The notes under the pieces: generated by a model
Told to the model about the DNA's origin: nothing
What the model saw: only the letters and a program-made list of their open reading frames with translations
Databases searched by the model: none
In this document: positions 10,601 through 17,277 of the stretch, in pieces
How the letters are laid out: each line of letters opens with the position of its first letter
Numbering within the stretch: position 1 is the stretch's first letter
Translations under genes and position numbers: made by a program
DNA from: JAJRXR01 sp041402005
GTDB taxonomy: Bacteria; Planctomycetota; Phycisphaerae; Phycisphaerales; UBA1924
DNA length: 64,000 bases
NCBI GenBank assembly: GCA_041402005.1
Contig: JAWKTB010000006.1
Span: 186,001 to 250,000 of the forward strand
Reading direction: 5' to 3'

Positions 10601-10786
10601 CTCAGACTCACGGGATTCTGGGAGAGCATCCCTGCCCGCAACAAGCTGAGGGCCGAGGTGCAGTCCACCCTGCTTTCCGATGAGTTCGCACAGGTGCCAG
10701 GATTGGTCCAGAAGCGTGCTCAGGTGATCAGCCGCACGATGGAGATCGCACAGAAGAACAACGACATCATCCTCTATGCGGAGTGA
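7628..10786 (+). CDS. hsdR: Type I restriction endonuclease subunit HsdR
   Basis: The 1052-residue motor and nuclease subunit of the type I system. The nuclease core is a PD-ExK site: Asp164 in YPDIVLFLNG and Glu178-Cys-Lys180 in VVIECKSP. The translocase has Walker A TQGSGKS (Lys336) and a DEAH box at 433-436 in MTDEAHRSQ, then GYTGTP and the later helicase motif QAIARVNR. The C-terminal third is helical and would bind the methylase. Length and order match the family. It starts four bases after the RT-nitrilase stop, so transcription through the nested defence genes is needed to make it. All catalytic residues are present, so the system looks functional. Confidence 0.95.
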   Translation: MDTAMSSPSQPSDPLRLDERNHVEKPLLEQLAGLHWEIIDLTKDVLKGDQRPEDSHRQSFTDVFMLPVLRERLKAINPWLEDDQVDEVVKQLTASFPGTGLLENNRHVFELLLENTSVAENRQTGAKSPTVRFVDYANPDVNRFIAVCQPKLRILGTEHHIYPDIVLFLNGLPVVVIECKSPKVRDAIPEAIDQLLRYSEQRGAKGEGSAPLFYYNQFVIATCRQEAKFGTITTHTEKYFYRWADPYPRTLDDLDHGSGSPNDQQRLVAGMLDRTNLLDLIRTFTLFSTNDKGQAIKIVGRYQQFRAVKLAVKRLLEGRNSRERSGIIWHTQGSGKSLTMMFMVREMYRHAKLSNWKVVFVTDRTQLEQQLSETSQSIGFSVKLADSIKRLQELLRADTSDLVMAMIHKFREADLKETFPELNASASILVMTDEAHRSQYKLLGANLDKGLPNAAKIGYTGTPIDKTEQVFGDYIDKYTMRQSIEDGVTLEIVYEGRTHNAEVPDQAGMDAAFEDVFSDYNIQQRLDILGYGSRDAYLEADPTIKAKAQDMVDHYLTHVFPNGYKAQVVATSREAAVRYKTHLDSAITAAIAELEASNPRQLDVARLKTMKTDVVISGNHNDLPHIKAFTDGTRHEASIKSFKLAFGSEEDGVNGDLGILVVNNMLLTGFDAPVEQVMYLDKVVVAHNLLQAIARVNRVGGDAKDKGFVVDYVGIGHHLKKAIDTYDEREQKEIIDTLSFPEEEIKELRDAHTAVMALLEKHGLTNLADHDAFYDVFYDEDLRFDFMLAFKRLTKSLNLLFPARQALEFMGDYKALAEINALAGKHFRDQRLSMKGIPAKLRAITDAHLESRGIDVKVPPISILDEDFEKNVKTHSRTKTKAAEIEHAIRHHLDVDLDDDPDLRASFAEALAAIFEQFRDNWNKIYEELEKLRQRIINASREPTYGLHRKKQMPFFRSLRRELYGERDLADDEISALVELTQKLVAAIEIELRLTGFWESIPARNKLRAEVQSTLLSDEFAQVPGLVQKRAQVISRTMEIAQKNNDIILYAE

Positions 10787-11471
10787 ACGTGTGGAGTTGA
10801 CCTATACCATCAAGCGGTCAGAACGAAGGCGCAAGCTCACCATTAGCGTCGAGCGTGACCGATCTGTCGTTGTGCACGCACCATCGAGCATGTCCGACAC
10901 CGAGATTCGTGAGTACGTTGACGCCAAGCGGCAGTGGCTGTATGAGAAGGTCAACCATCCACAAAAGTACAGCGAACTGCCTCATCCACCGGGCAAGGAG
11001 CTTGTGAACGGCGAAGCCGCGTTGTACCTGGGGCGTGAGTACCTCGTCCGAGTCGATGAGGGCGCAACGGCGGTACTGTTTGATCAATACTTCATCGTTC
11101 CGTCAAAAGCACGCGACCGACGCAAGGCTGTACTGCGTGAGTGGTATATCGCACGTGCAAACGATTTGCTTCTCCCGCGGGCGGCTCAGCACGCTCGCGA
11201 GCTTGGTGTGTCGTACTCCCAAGTGCGGGTTGTTGATGATCGTTACCGGTGGGGCTCATGTACGGTGCGCAATGTGGTGCGGCTCAACTGGAGATTGATC
11301 AAAGCTCCGATGTTCGTCGCTGACTACGTCATCGTCCATGAACTGGCCCACCTCCTTGAGCTGAACCATACGGACCGCTTCTGGAACATTGTTCGGACTC
11401 AAGCTCCGTTAACGGATAAGGCTCGCGAGTGGCTGAAGCAACAAGGTCAGCTACTCGAAGAGGATATCTGA
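10776..11471 (+). CDS. YgjP-like (DUF45, M48-related) zinc metalloprotein
   Basis: The 231-residue protein has the zinc motif HELAHLLELNH (His188, Glu189, His192, then His198) and the preceding block RWGSC, as in the YgjP/SprT-like family. These small metalloproteins are common last genes of type I RM operons, where their role is not established. The ATG lies inside the end of hsdR (11-base overlap), so it is coupled to it. The 3' end overlaps by 25 bases the end of the convergent gene on the other strand, which marks the operon's end. Confidence 0.87.
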   Translation: MRSERVELTYTIKRSERRRKLTISVERDRSVVVHAPSSMSDTEIREYVDAKRQWLYEKVNHPQKYSELPHPPGKELVNGEAALYLGREYLVRVDEGATAVLFDQYFIVPSKARDRRKAVLREWYIARANDLLLPRAAQHARELGVSYSQVRVVDDRYRWGSCTVRNVVRLNWRLIKAPMFVADYVIVHELAHLLELNHTDRFWNIVRTQAPLTDKAREWLKQQGQLLEEDI

Positions 11472-12556
11472 CCAGGCATGGTCGGCGGCCTCTTGAGGCG
11501 GGCCAGTGCGCTACAGGCCTTGTCCTCGTCCGAGCAAGCGATGACATCGAAGCGCCTACGTTCGATTATCCAGCGAAATAGCCCTGGTGGGTTCTGGGTA
11601 CCGACTCGAAGGACATGCGTGGCTGCCGCAAACACTGAAAGGATGTCCGCCTCGGTCCTCTGTACCCAACCCCGCAATCTCGCCTGCTTGAAGAGGGCTG
11701 CCAGCCGCCACGGGTCAGTCAGATCCACCCCAGTCACGTTGTTCAGATCCGGTTCTCTCGCTCGTGTGCGAGCACCAGCCGGGTCCGCCAACCGGGCGGG
11801 TTTCTGGTGATCAACTCTCCGTGAGGAGAGTTCCTTGTGCTTCTTTGGGGGTGCGGATTCGGTCGTGGATCGATGCTGCCGGGGTGCGGGTTTGCTGGCC
11901 CAGTCCAGGCTCACGACGTGCGGCGATCCCAACCGGTTGAGTCGCAGTTGGTCGGCCGCAACCCGCTGGAGGAGCCCTAGCCGGATAAGACGAGCCCTCG
12001 CCTCTTTGACTGCTCGAACCGCGACTCCGAATGCTTCCGAGACCCACGAGGCCTTGCACCACCCGCCGGAACGGCAAACGCCGTTTCGATAGAACACGCA
12101 GCGGAGAAGGTGTCCGAGGACCGTGGCGATGAACGCCCTGCCTCTGCTTCGGGCCAGCAGTCGCAGGATGGGACGGGGAACGGGCACGAGCCGTCCGGCA
12201 TGTTCCCGAGTCTCGTAGGGGGTTGTAATCACAGTGTCTTCAGCGAACTCCAGTAGCCCGTTCCTTTCGAGACGGCGGACTGACTGCCGAACATGCTCGC
12301 CGCCTGCACCGCCGACCAAGACATGAATCTCCTCGAATGTGTATCGGGGAGTACGACCGGCCTTGAGTGTGCATCGTCTCGCAACGAGTTCGTGGCAAGC
12401 GAGCCAGACCCGCAAGTCACGCAGCTCGATGTCCCCACTCTGCAAACACGACCAGGCCGCGTGGATGCTGTTCTCGTGAACAAAGCAGAAACCCCCTCTG
12501 GGCTTCCGTGACTCGATGTGCCATTCCCGCCCTCGGGCGTATTCAATCGTCTCCAT
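11447..12556 (-). CDS. Winged-helix DNA-binding protein of the island (unknown role)
   Basis: About 369 residues from the chosen start. Two helix-turn-helix-like segments are visible: one in the first third (FEEIHVLVGG followed by VRQSVRRLERNGLLEF) and a second further on (WVSEAFGVAVRAVKEARARLIRLGLL). The C-terminal third is basic and low in complexity. The pattern resembles plasmid replication or transfer regulators with tandem winged helices, but I do not recognise the family. The ATG at 12556 has GGAGG four bases upstream. The frame stays open to 12742, but that extension crosses a perfect palindrome and reads as non-coding. Confidence 0.6.
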   Translation of the reverse strand: METIEYARGREWHIESRKPRGGFCFVHENSIHAAWSCLQSGDIELRDLRVWLACHELVARRCTLKAGRTPRYTFEEIHVLVGGAGGEHVRQSVRRLERNGLLEFAEDTVITTPYETREHAGRLVPVPRPILRLLARSRGRAFIATVLGHLLRCVFYRNGVCRSGGWCKASWVSEAFGVAVRAVKEARARLIRLGLLQRVAADQLRLNRLGSPHVVSLDWASKPAPRQHRSTTESAPPKKHKELSSRRVDHQKPARLADPAGARTRAREPDLNNVTGVDLTDPWRLAALFKQARLRGWVQRTEADILSVFAAATHVLRVGTQNPPGLFRWIIERRRFDVIACSDEDKACSALARLKRPPTMPGQISSSSS

Positions 12557-13007
12557 CATGCCTCCATACATGCAGCGACAAAGTCGCTGTTGGGAGAGGC
12601 TGGAGTCGGCGAAGGTCGGCAACCATTGACGACGCGGCACGGAATGTCGTAGCGTCGAGGTATCGGCTCGGAGTGCGTCCCGCAGCCGTTCTCCAGTCTC
12701 GGTGGCCGCCGTGTTCACGGCGGCCTCTCTTCTCCCCGTCACCTTGTCTCAGTTCGATGCGGCCGTGCAAGCCCTTTGTGCGGCACGGTGGTGTCATGGC
12801 CCGGACGCCTTGATGGCACAAGCGACACGATGGCCCGGAGCACAATCGAGTCTTGACTCCGCCGCGTGTTTCGTGGCAGTCTCACAATGCACCGTGAGCG
12901 TTCGGGCCGCACCGCCCGAGCGTCGCAGTGGCCGTTGGTGCGTGGGCCAAACGCACCAATAGCGCACGCGACCTCACAGGTGCCATAACGACAAAAAAGG
13001 AGAAGCC
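12557..13007. other. Divergent intergenic region between the winged-helix gene and parA
   Basis: About 450 bases separate the two divergent starts. The region holds one striking palindrome (12704-12725) and a TTGACT box at 12853-12858 without a clear -10. Immediately before parA is AAAAAAGGAG, a strong ribosome site. As the junction next to a partition gene it is the natural place for a parS centromere or an origin, but no iterated repeats are evident by eye. Confidence 0.4.
12704..12725. repeat. Perfect 10-bp-stem palindrome upstream of parA
   Basis: GGCCGCCGTG is followed after two bases (TT) by its exact reverse complement CACGGCGGCC. It could be a protein-binding operator or parS-like site, or a terminator hairpin without a U run. 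Confidence 0.6.
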
Positions 13008-13904
13008 ATGAATGGACTCGAAACCCTCTGGGGCGGGACGGTCATCGCCGTCGGCAACCAGAAAGGCGGCGTCGGCAAGACGACCACCGCCGTCCACATC
13101 GCCCGCGGACTTGCCAACCGCGGGCACCGCACCCTGCTCTGGGACTTGGACCCATCCGCCGGTGCTACCAAGCACCTCGGTCTGAGCCCGGATGTGTTTC
13201 CCGGAACTCTTGAGTTGCTGCTCGGAGAGGTGACGGCCGCCGAGGCCGTTGTCGCACGCATGGATGGAGACCCCTGGCTCCCTGACCGACTCGACCTCAT
13301 CCCGTCGAAGCGCAGACTGGAGACCATCGACTCGGAGCTTGCCGGGAGATGCCGATTCTGGAACCGACTCGACGTGCTCGGTGAGTCGCTGCAAACGCTC
13401 CGAGACCGGTACGACATCATCATCCTGGATACGCCGCCGAGCACTGTGCTGTCGCCCGCACTCTCGGCATACGCCCACTCCGACTGGTTCGTGCTCGCCG
13501 CGATGCCCGACCCGCTTTCGGTCACTGGCTTGGCTGATGCGTTCCGCGACATGACGGCTGTTCGTTCCGGCCCAAACCCGAAACTCCAACTGCTCGGCGT
13601 TGTGCTCAACGCCGTGGACATGCGGACCCGGCTTGCACGCGAGCTGACCGCCTACATCGACCAGACCTTTGCCATGCCGCCGGGGAACACCTTCCGGTTT
13701 ACGCCAGCCATCAGCCGCTCCACGGTCGTGCCAACCGCCCAGAAGGTCGGTCGGCCCGTGCCGGATGCCTTCCCCGACCACCCGGTCGCCCGAGAGTTCG
13801 GCGAGCTTGCCGAGGCCGTTGAAGCACGCCTCGTTCTCTCACAGCGTGGCCTCGCTGATGAATTACACACAGACCCGGAGTTGCACGATGAACCACCCAT
13901 CTGA
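13008..13904 (+). CDS. parA: ParA-family partition ATPase
   Basis: The 298-residue deviant-Walker ATPase has the P-loop KGGVGKTT at 19-26 (signature Lys19 and catalytic Lys24). Walker A' is in LWDLDPSAG and the switch II block is ILDTPPS. Such proteins segregate low-copy plasmids and stabilise the circular form of integrative elements, moving on the nucleoid with a DNA-bound partner. It is preceded by the AAAAAAGGAG ribosome site. The next gene starts 17 bases before its end, in another frame, and is the likely partner. It lies at the start of the rightward transfer module. Confidence 0.92.
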   Translation: MNGLETLWGGTVIAVGNQKGGVGKTTTAVHIARGLANRGHRTLLWDLDPSAGATKHLGLSPDVFPGTLELLLGEVTAAEAVVARMDGDPWLPDRLDLIPSKRRLETIDSELAGRCRFWNRLDVLGESLQTLRDRYDIIILDTPPSTVLSPALSAYAHSDWFVLAAMPDPLSVTGLADAFRDMTAVRSGPNPKLQLLGVVLNAVDMRTRLARELTAYIDQTFAMPPGNTFRFTPAISRSTVVPTAQKVGRPVPDAFPDHPVAREFGELAEAVEARLVLSQRGLADELHTDPELHDEPPI

Positions 13905-14307
13905 CCGAAATCGCCCCTTCTCCCCGCTCGCGGGAATCTCTGCTGCCTCACTGGCAACGCCCGCGTCACCGCCGACTGCTCAAGCTGGCCTGCCGTCTCG
14001 GCATTCCGCCGGTCGTACGCAGGCCAGCGAGACAACCTTGCGGACCCGCATCCATCCCGACGACAAGCGACGTTTCGAGTCGCTGTGTGTCCGCCTGAGT
14101 GAGAGTCTTCACGTCACCGTTCGCCCGAGCAATCTTCTTCGGGCGTTGCTGGTGTTCGCGTTCCGGTGCGAGGCGTCGCTCCACGCCGAGGCTCGCTCAA
14201 TCCACGGTCTTGTCCGACCGCCAAACGACAACCATCGGGCGATGGCGGAGTTCGAGTCCTCCATCGCCGGGCTCATTGAACGATGCCGTCTTGACCGTTC
14301 GAGGTAG
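13888..14307 (+). CDS. Small ParA-partner candidate
   Basis: A 139-residue protein starting inside the parA end. The first 45 residues are Pro/Ser/Ala-rich and probably disordered. The remaining part (from TTLRTRIHPDDKRRFESLCV onwards) looks folded and helical, with a pattern reminiscent of a ribbon-helix-helix or small DNA-binding domain. Position and overlap suggest the ParB-like adaptor or a CopG-type regulator of parA; the sequence alone does not prove it. No recognised family. Confidence 0.6.
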   Translation: MNHPSDRNRPFSPLAGISAASLATPASPPTAQAGLPSRHSAGRTQASETTLRTRIHPDDKRRFESLCVRLSESLHVTVRPSNLLRALLVFAFRCEASLHAEARSIHGLVRPPNDNHRAMAEFESSIAGLIERCRLDRSR

Positions 14308-14350
14308 CCATGCCGTTGCTTTGTCGTCATCTCCGTATCGCTCACATGTC

Positions 14351-14494
14351 TCTCTCCTTTGGTGTTTACAGCGGTGTCATAGCAGGGCGTCGAAGGCCCT
14401 CAAGGAATGCTCCTCCGCTTCGCTCCGGATTCCTCCTTGACCGCCTCCTCCGCCCTGCTCACACCTCTTCGCTGTAACAACCAAAGGAGAAAGA
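14351..14494. repeat. Large imperfect inverted repeat (144 bp) with a nested inner hairpin
   Basis: The outer arms are 14351-14388 and 14451-14494. They pair through TCCTTTGGT, TTACAGCG, GTGT and AGCAGGGCG blocks with small bulges. A second inner pair, TCAAGGA... (from 14400) against ...TCCTTGA (to 14440), closes a smaller hairpin. The right arm ends in the AAAGGAGAAA ribosome site of the next gene, so folding of the transcript would hide it. It may be a translational switch, an origin or transfer site, or the relic of a palindromic small element. Confidence 0.65.
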
Positions 14495-14497
14495 CAA

Positions 14498-14857
14498 ATG
14501 ACGCACGTTACGAAACAAATGATGTCAAATGTTGAAGCTGGCAGCCCAGCGAACAGCCCGCTCGACACGATGTTCGGAGTCCCGCGACCCGACCCGGGTG
14601 GTGGAACACCCGAACGACCGCACGGCCCGCCGCAGTTGCCACGGTGGTTGAGCGTGGACCAGGTCCGCAAGATGCAGCGTTGCAGGCGGGAAGCCGTCAT
14701 CGACGCCATGCACAGCGGCGAGTTGCCGTTCGAGCAACGAGGCCGCATCAGGTATGCCCGCCTCACCGATGTCATCGCGTGGGAAGAACGACGGCTCCGG
14801 CAGGACACCCAGCCGATTCGAGGGCTTGTTCACCCTGACCTGGAGGAGTTCGCATGA
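14498..14857 (+). CDS. Excisionase-like helix-turn-helix protein
   Basis: The 119-residue protein is disordered and Pro/Gly-rich in its first 45 residues. A MerR/excisionase-type helix-turn-helix follows: WLSVDQVRKMQRCRREAVIDA, then GELPFEQRGRIRYARLTDVIAW. This fold is used by recombination directionality factors and by small regulators of integrative elements. The ribosome site AAAGGAGAAA lies in the right arm of the large inverted repeat. It is coupled to ardC by an ATGA overlap. Whether it drives excision or regulates the transfer genes is open; the integrase lies 27 kb away. Confidence 0.7.
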   Translation: MTHVTKQMMSNVEAGSPANSPLDTMFGVPRPDPGGGTPERPHGPPQLPRWLSVDQVRKMQRCRREAVIDAMHSGELPFEQRGRIRYARLTDVIAWEERRLRQDTQPIRGLVHPDLEEFA

Positions 14858-15831
14858 GAAGCACCGCACAGCGGGCGTCTCATGCCTGCAACCAAATCGA
14901 CCTCGCATCGGAGCCGCTCTCGACCGGGAGCGGGCACCCTTCGCCCGCGGCTGAGCCGACAGCACCGCCCCCGGAGACGGGTGCGGTTCGCCCGATGACA
15001 AAGGCCCAAGAGGCACGCCAGCACATCGACCATGCTCTGGAACGGTTGAGTGAAGAACTCAACGCTGGGAAGAGCGATACGCTCACCGCGTTCCTTGCGA
15101 TGGTGGGGAAGTTCCACCGCTACAGCTTCGGCAACGTGATGCTGATTCTGTCGCAGCGGCCCGACGCGAGCCGCGTCGCGGGTTATCGCACGTGGCAAAC
15201 CCTCGGCCGTCAGGTTCGCAAGGGCGAGAAGGGCATCACCATCATCGCCCCGATGATGCTCAAGCGAGAAGCAGAGCAACAGGGAGACGACCCAGAGAAG
15301 GTGCTGAGGTTCAAGGCCACCAGCGTGTTCGATGTGTCGCAGACCGATGGCAATGAACTCCCGCAGCCCGCCCAGATGCAGGGCACGCCGCGTGAACACC
15401 TGCAACGGTTGGAGCAGTTCATCACCGGGCTCGGCATTGTGCTCGAACTCCGAATGGACATCGGACAGGCCGCGGGTGTGAGCATGGGCGGGCACATCTG
15501 TATCCGACCCGAGCTAAGCCCCGCGGAGCGGTTCTCGGTGCTGGTGCATGAGCTGGCCCACGAGATGCTGCACCACGGCGACGGTGCCCAGCGTGGCGAC
15601 AAGCAGACGCGAGAGCTTGAAGCAGAGGCCGTCGCGTATGTGGTCAGCAGCGGCATCGGGCTTGAGCCGGGGACCGCGTGTTCGGACTACATCCACACCT
15701 ACGGAGGGGATGCCGAGAAGCTCGCCTCGGTCCTCGACCGCGTGCAGAAGACGGCCGCCCGCATCCTCGATGCGGTGCTCATCCCGTCGAACGAGTCCGA
15801 GGAGCAACCCTCGGCAGCCGCCAACGCCTGA
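14854..15831 (+). CDS. ardC: ArdC-like antirestriction protein (ssDNA-binding plus zincin)
   Basis: The 325-residue protein has the ArdC N-terminal ssDNA-binding domain (about 60-165, with SFGNVMLILSQRP and GYRTWQTLGRQVRKGEKGI). It is followed by a metallopeptidase domain with VHELAHEMLHHG and the helix RELEAEAVAYVV. ArdC proteins protect incoming single-stranded DNA from recipient restriction during conjugation. GGAGGAG lies six bases before the ATG, and the start overlaps the upstream stop. The island thus carries both a restriction system and an antirestriction protein. Confidence 0.9.
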   Translation: MRSTAQRASHACNQIDLASEPLSTGSGHPSPAAEPTAPPPETGAVRPMTKAQEARQHIDHALERLSEELNAGKSDTLTAFLAMVGKFHRYSFGNVMLILSQRPDASRVAGYRTWQTLGRQVRKGEKGITIIAPMMLKREAEQQGDDPEKVLRFKATSVFDVSQTDGNELPQPAQMQGTPREHLQRLEQFITGLGIVLELRMDIGQAAGVSMGGHICIRPELSPAERFSVLVHELAHEMLHHGDGAQRGDKQTRELEAEAVAYVVSSGIGLEPGTACSDYIHTYGGDAEKLASVLDRVQKTAARILDAVLIPSNESEEQPSAAANA

Positions 15832-15841
15832 ACAACTTTCA

Positions 15842-15900
15842 GGGCACGCACATCCGGTCCCGCCGGGCGTGCGTGTCCTGCCTCGCAGCAATGCCGCTGC
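15842..15900 (+). terminator. Tandem hairpins after ardC
   Basis: CACGCAC (15845-15851) pairs exactly with GTGCGTG (15869-15875), flanked by GG/CC pairs. GCAGC/GCTGC (15885-15900) follows. There is no U run, so this is not a classical intrinsic terminator. It could be an attenuator, an RNA-stability element or a Rho-assisted stop. Confidence 0.4.
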
Positions 15901-15967
15901 GGGGTGAATGCAAATGGAATAGTGCGACCGCCAGCGGGACGACACGGTCGCGAGATTGGAGAGACAA

Positions 15968-16348
15968 ATGGAACACGCACAAACAACACCGGCCTGCGAA
16001 GCGATCGTGATGCCGGACACGGCTACGCAATGCTGGGAACTGCACGCGAACGAGTCGGTCATTCCTCTCGGAGACTTTGCCCGCGAGGCGGGCTTCGAGT
16101 GCCCCGTGCTCATGACGGCGTCAGCGATTCGCGTCATGGCAAAGGACGCTGTTGACGGGGGACCGGGACGATTCGGCAGAGAAGTCGTCAGGAGGCTCAG
16201 CCACGTGCGAGCCGCATCGCAGAAAGGCACGCCGGTCGATGCCTTCTACGTTCGTGTGCAGTACGGAGACCTCGACATCGAGGAACTCTTCGTGCGGCAG
16301 AACCTCAACAGCCGCGAGCCCTTCGTGCTCATCACGCTCCCTGCATAG
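15968..16348 (+). CDS. Hypothetical island protein
   Basis: A 126-residue acidic to neutral protein without recognised domains. It is compact, with alternating hydrophobic strands (FYVRVQYGDLDIEELFV near the end) and no signal or membrane segment. The ATG at 15968 is preceded by GGAGAG; an earlier in-frame ATG at 15956 is less well placed. It lies between ardC and a DNA methylase in the transfer module and is probably co-transcribed with them. Confidence 0.6.
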   Translation: MEHAQTTPACEAIVMPDTATQCWELHANESVIPLGDFAREAGFECPVLMTASAIRVMAKDAVDGGPGRFGREVVRRLSHVRAASQKGTPVDAFYVRVQYGDLDIEELFVRQNLNSREPFVLITLPA

Positions 16349-16358
16349 CTCAACACGC

Positions 16359-16381
16359 GGCGGCCCAGGCGGGTCGCCGCC
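16359..16381 (+). terminator. Hairpin between the hypothetical gene and the methylase
   Basis: GGCGGC (16359-16364) pairs with GCCGCC (16376-16381) just before the AAGGAGGTG ribosome site of the methylase. No U run follows. Confidence 0.35.
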
Positions 16382-16401
16382 CTTCATCAACAAGGAGGTG
16401 T

Positions 16402-17082
16402 ATGAACACAACAAAGTCACGCCTGGAGCGTGTCCCCACGGTGTACGACCCCGACGAGTCGTTCTGCTCGGTTGTTGACCGGCCGCACCGATGCCCGCTC
16501 TGGGGCAAGGCCAGCTATCGCGGCAACTGTGACGGGACGCTCTTCAAGAACTTGGTCCAGTGGTATCGGGCCAAACACATCGCCGACCCGATGGTCGGCT
16601 CAGGAACCACCCGCGACGTGATACAGGGGCTCGGCCAGCACGGTCGGTTCTCCGGTCGATTCTGGTCGGGCGACCTGCGGAACGGCTTCGACCTGCTCCA
16701 CTCCCCGTTGCCCGGCAGGTACGACTTCGTCTGGTTGCACCCGCCGTACTGGGACATCATCAAGTACTCGGAGCACCCGTCCGATTTGAGCCGACCGCAA
16801 TCGCTCGATGACTTTCTGGAGCAGCTCGTCACGTGCCTGTTCCGTTGTGCGGAGTCGTTGAGAACGAACGGCCACCTCGCGGTGCTCATCGGGGACGTAC
16901 GCAAGACCGGTGCGTACTACTGCCTCGCTCACGAGGTGCTGAAGCTCAGCGGACGCATCGGGGAACTCTGCTCGGTCATCATCAAGACCCAGCACAACTG
17001 CACGTCCGACCGCCGAACGTACGCCCGGATGCCAGATGTCCCCATCAGGCACGAGTACTGCCTGGTCTTTCGCAAACGATGA
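16402..17082 (+). CDS. Orphan DNA methyltransferase-like protein
   Basis: The 226-residue protein has a SAM-binding motif DPMVGSGTT (in place of DPFxGSGT) and a catalytic motif HPPYW, the form used by N4-cytosine/N6-adenine DNA methylases. No target-recognition domain is obvious, so specificity may be low or supplied by the short insert around 175-200. Solitary methylases on mobile elements can mask sites from host restriction, which fits beside ArdC. AAGGAGGTG lies just before the ATG. Confidence 0.8.
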   Translation: MNTTKSRLERVPTVYDPDESFCSVVDRPHRCPLWGKASYRGNCDGTLFKNLVQWYRAKHIADPMVGSGTTRDVIQGLGQHGRFSGRFWSGDLRNGFDLLHSPLPGRYDFVWLHPPYWDIIKYSEHPSDLSRPQSLDDFLEQLVTCLFRCAESLRTNGHLAVLIGDVRKTGAYYCLAHEVLKLSGRIGELCSVIIKTQHNCTSDRRTYARMPDVPIRHEYCLVFRKR

Positions 17083-17090
17083 CCCACGGT

Positions 17091-17155
17091 CCCGGCTCCG
17101 CCGGGGCTGACTCTTTCCCCACCCACCTGCCTCCCTTGCGGCCCGGTCGGGCCGC
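17091..17155. promoter_or_regulatory. Hairpin pair upstream of the relaxase gene, candidate oriT region
   Basis: CCCGGC/GCCGGG with a TCC loop (17091-17105) and GCGGCCC/GGGCCGC with a GGTC loop (17138-17155) lie in the 195-base gap before the MobF gene. Relaxases of this family bind a hairpin next to their nick site, and oriT usually adjoins the relaxase gene, so this gap is the first place to look. The first hairpin may instead end methylase transcription. Confidence 0.35.
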
Positions 17156-17277
17156 TTCAACATCCTGTTTCTGCGATACTTAGAGCACGAGAGCGGGGCT
17201 GGAACCATTCCGCGCCCGCCCACGGACAATCTGGAGAATGCTTCGATGCCCGTCCCGGTTTACTCCTTGGAGGGTTC

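Noticed and set aside
12557..12742. N-terminal extension of the winged-helix gene up to 12742
   Set aside because: The extra 62 codons pass through a perfect palindrome and look non-coding, while an ATG with GGAGG lies at 12556.
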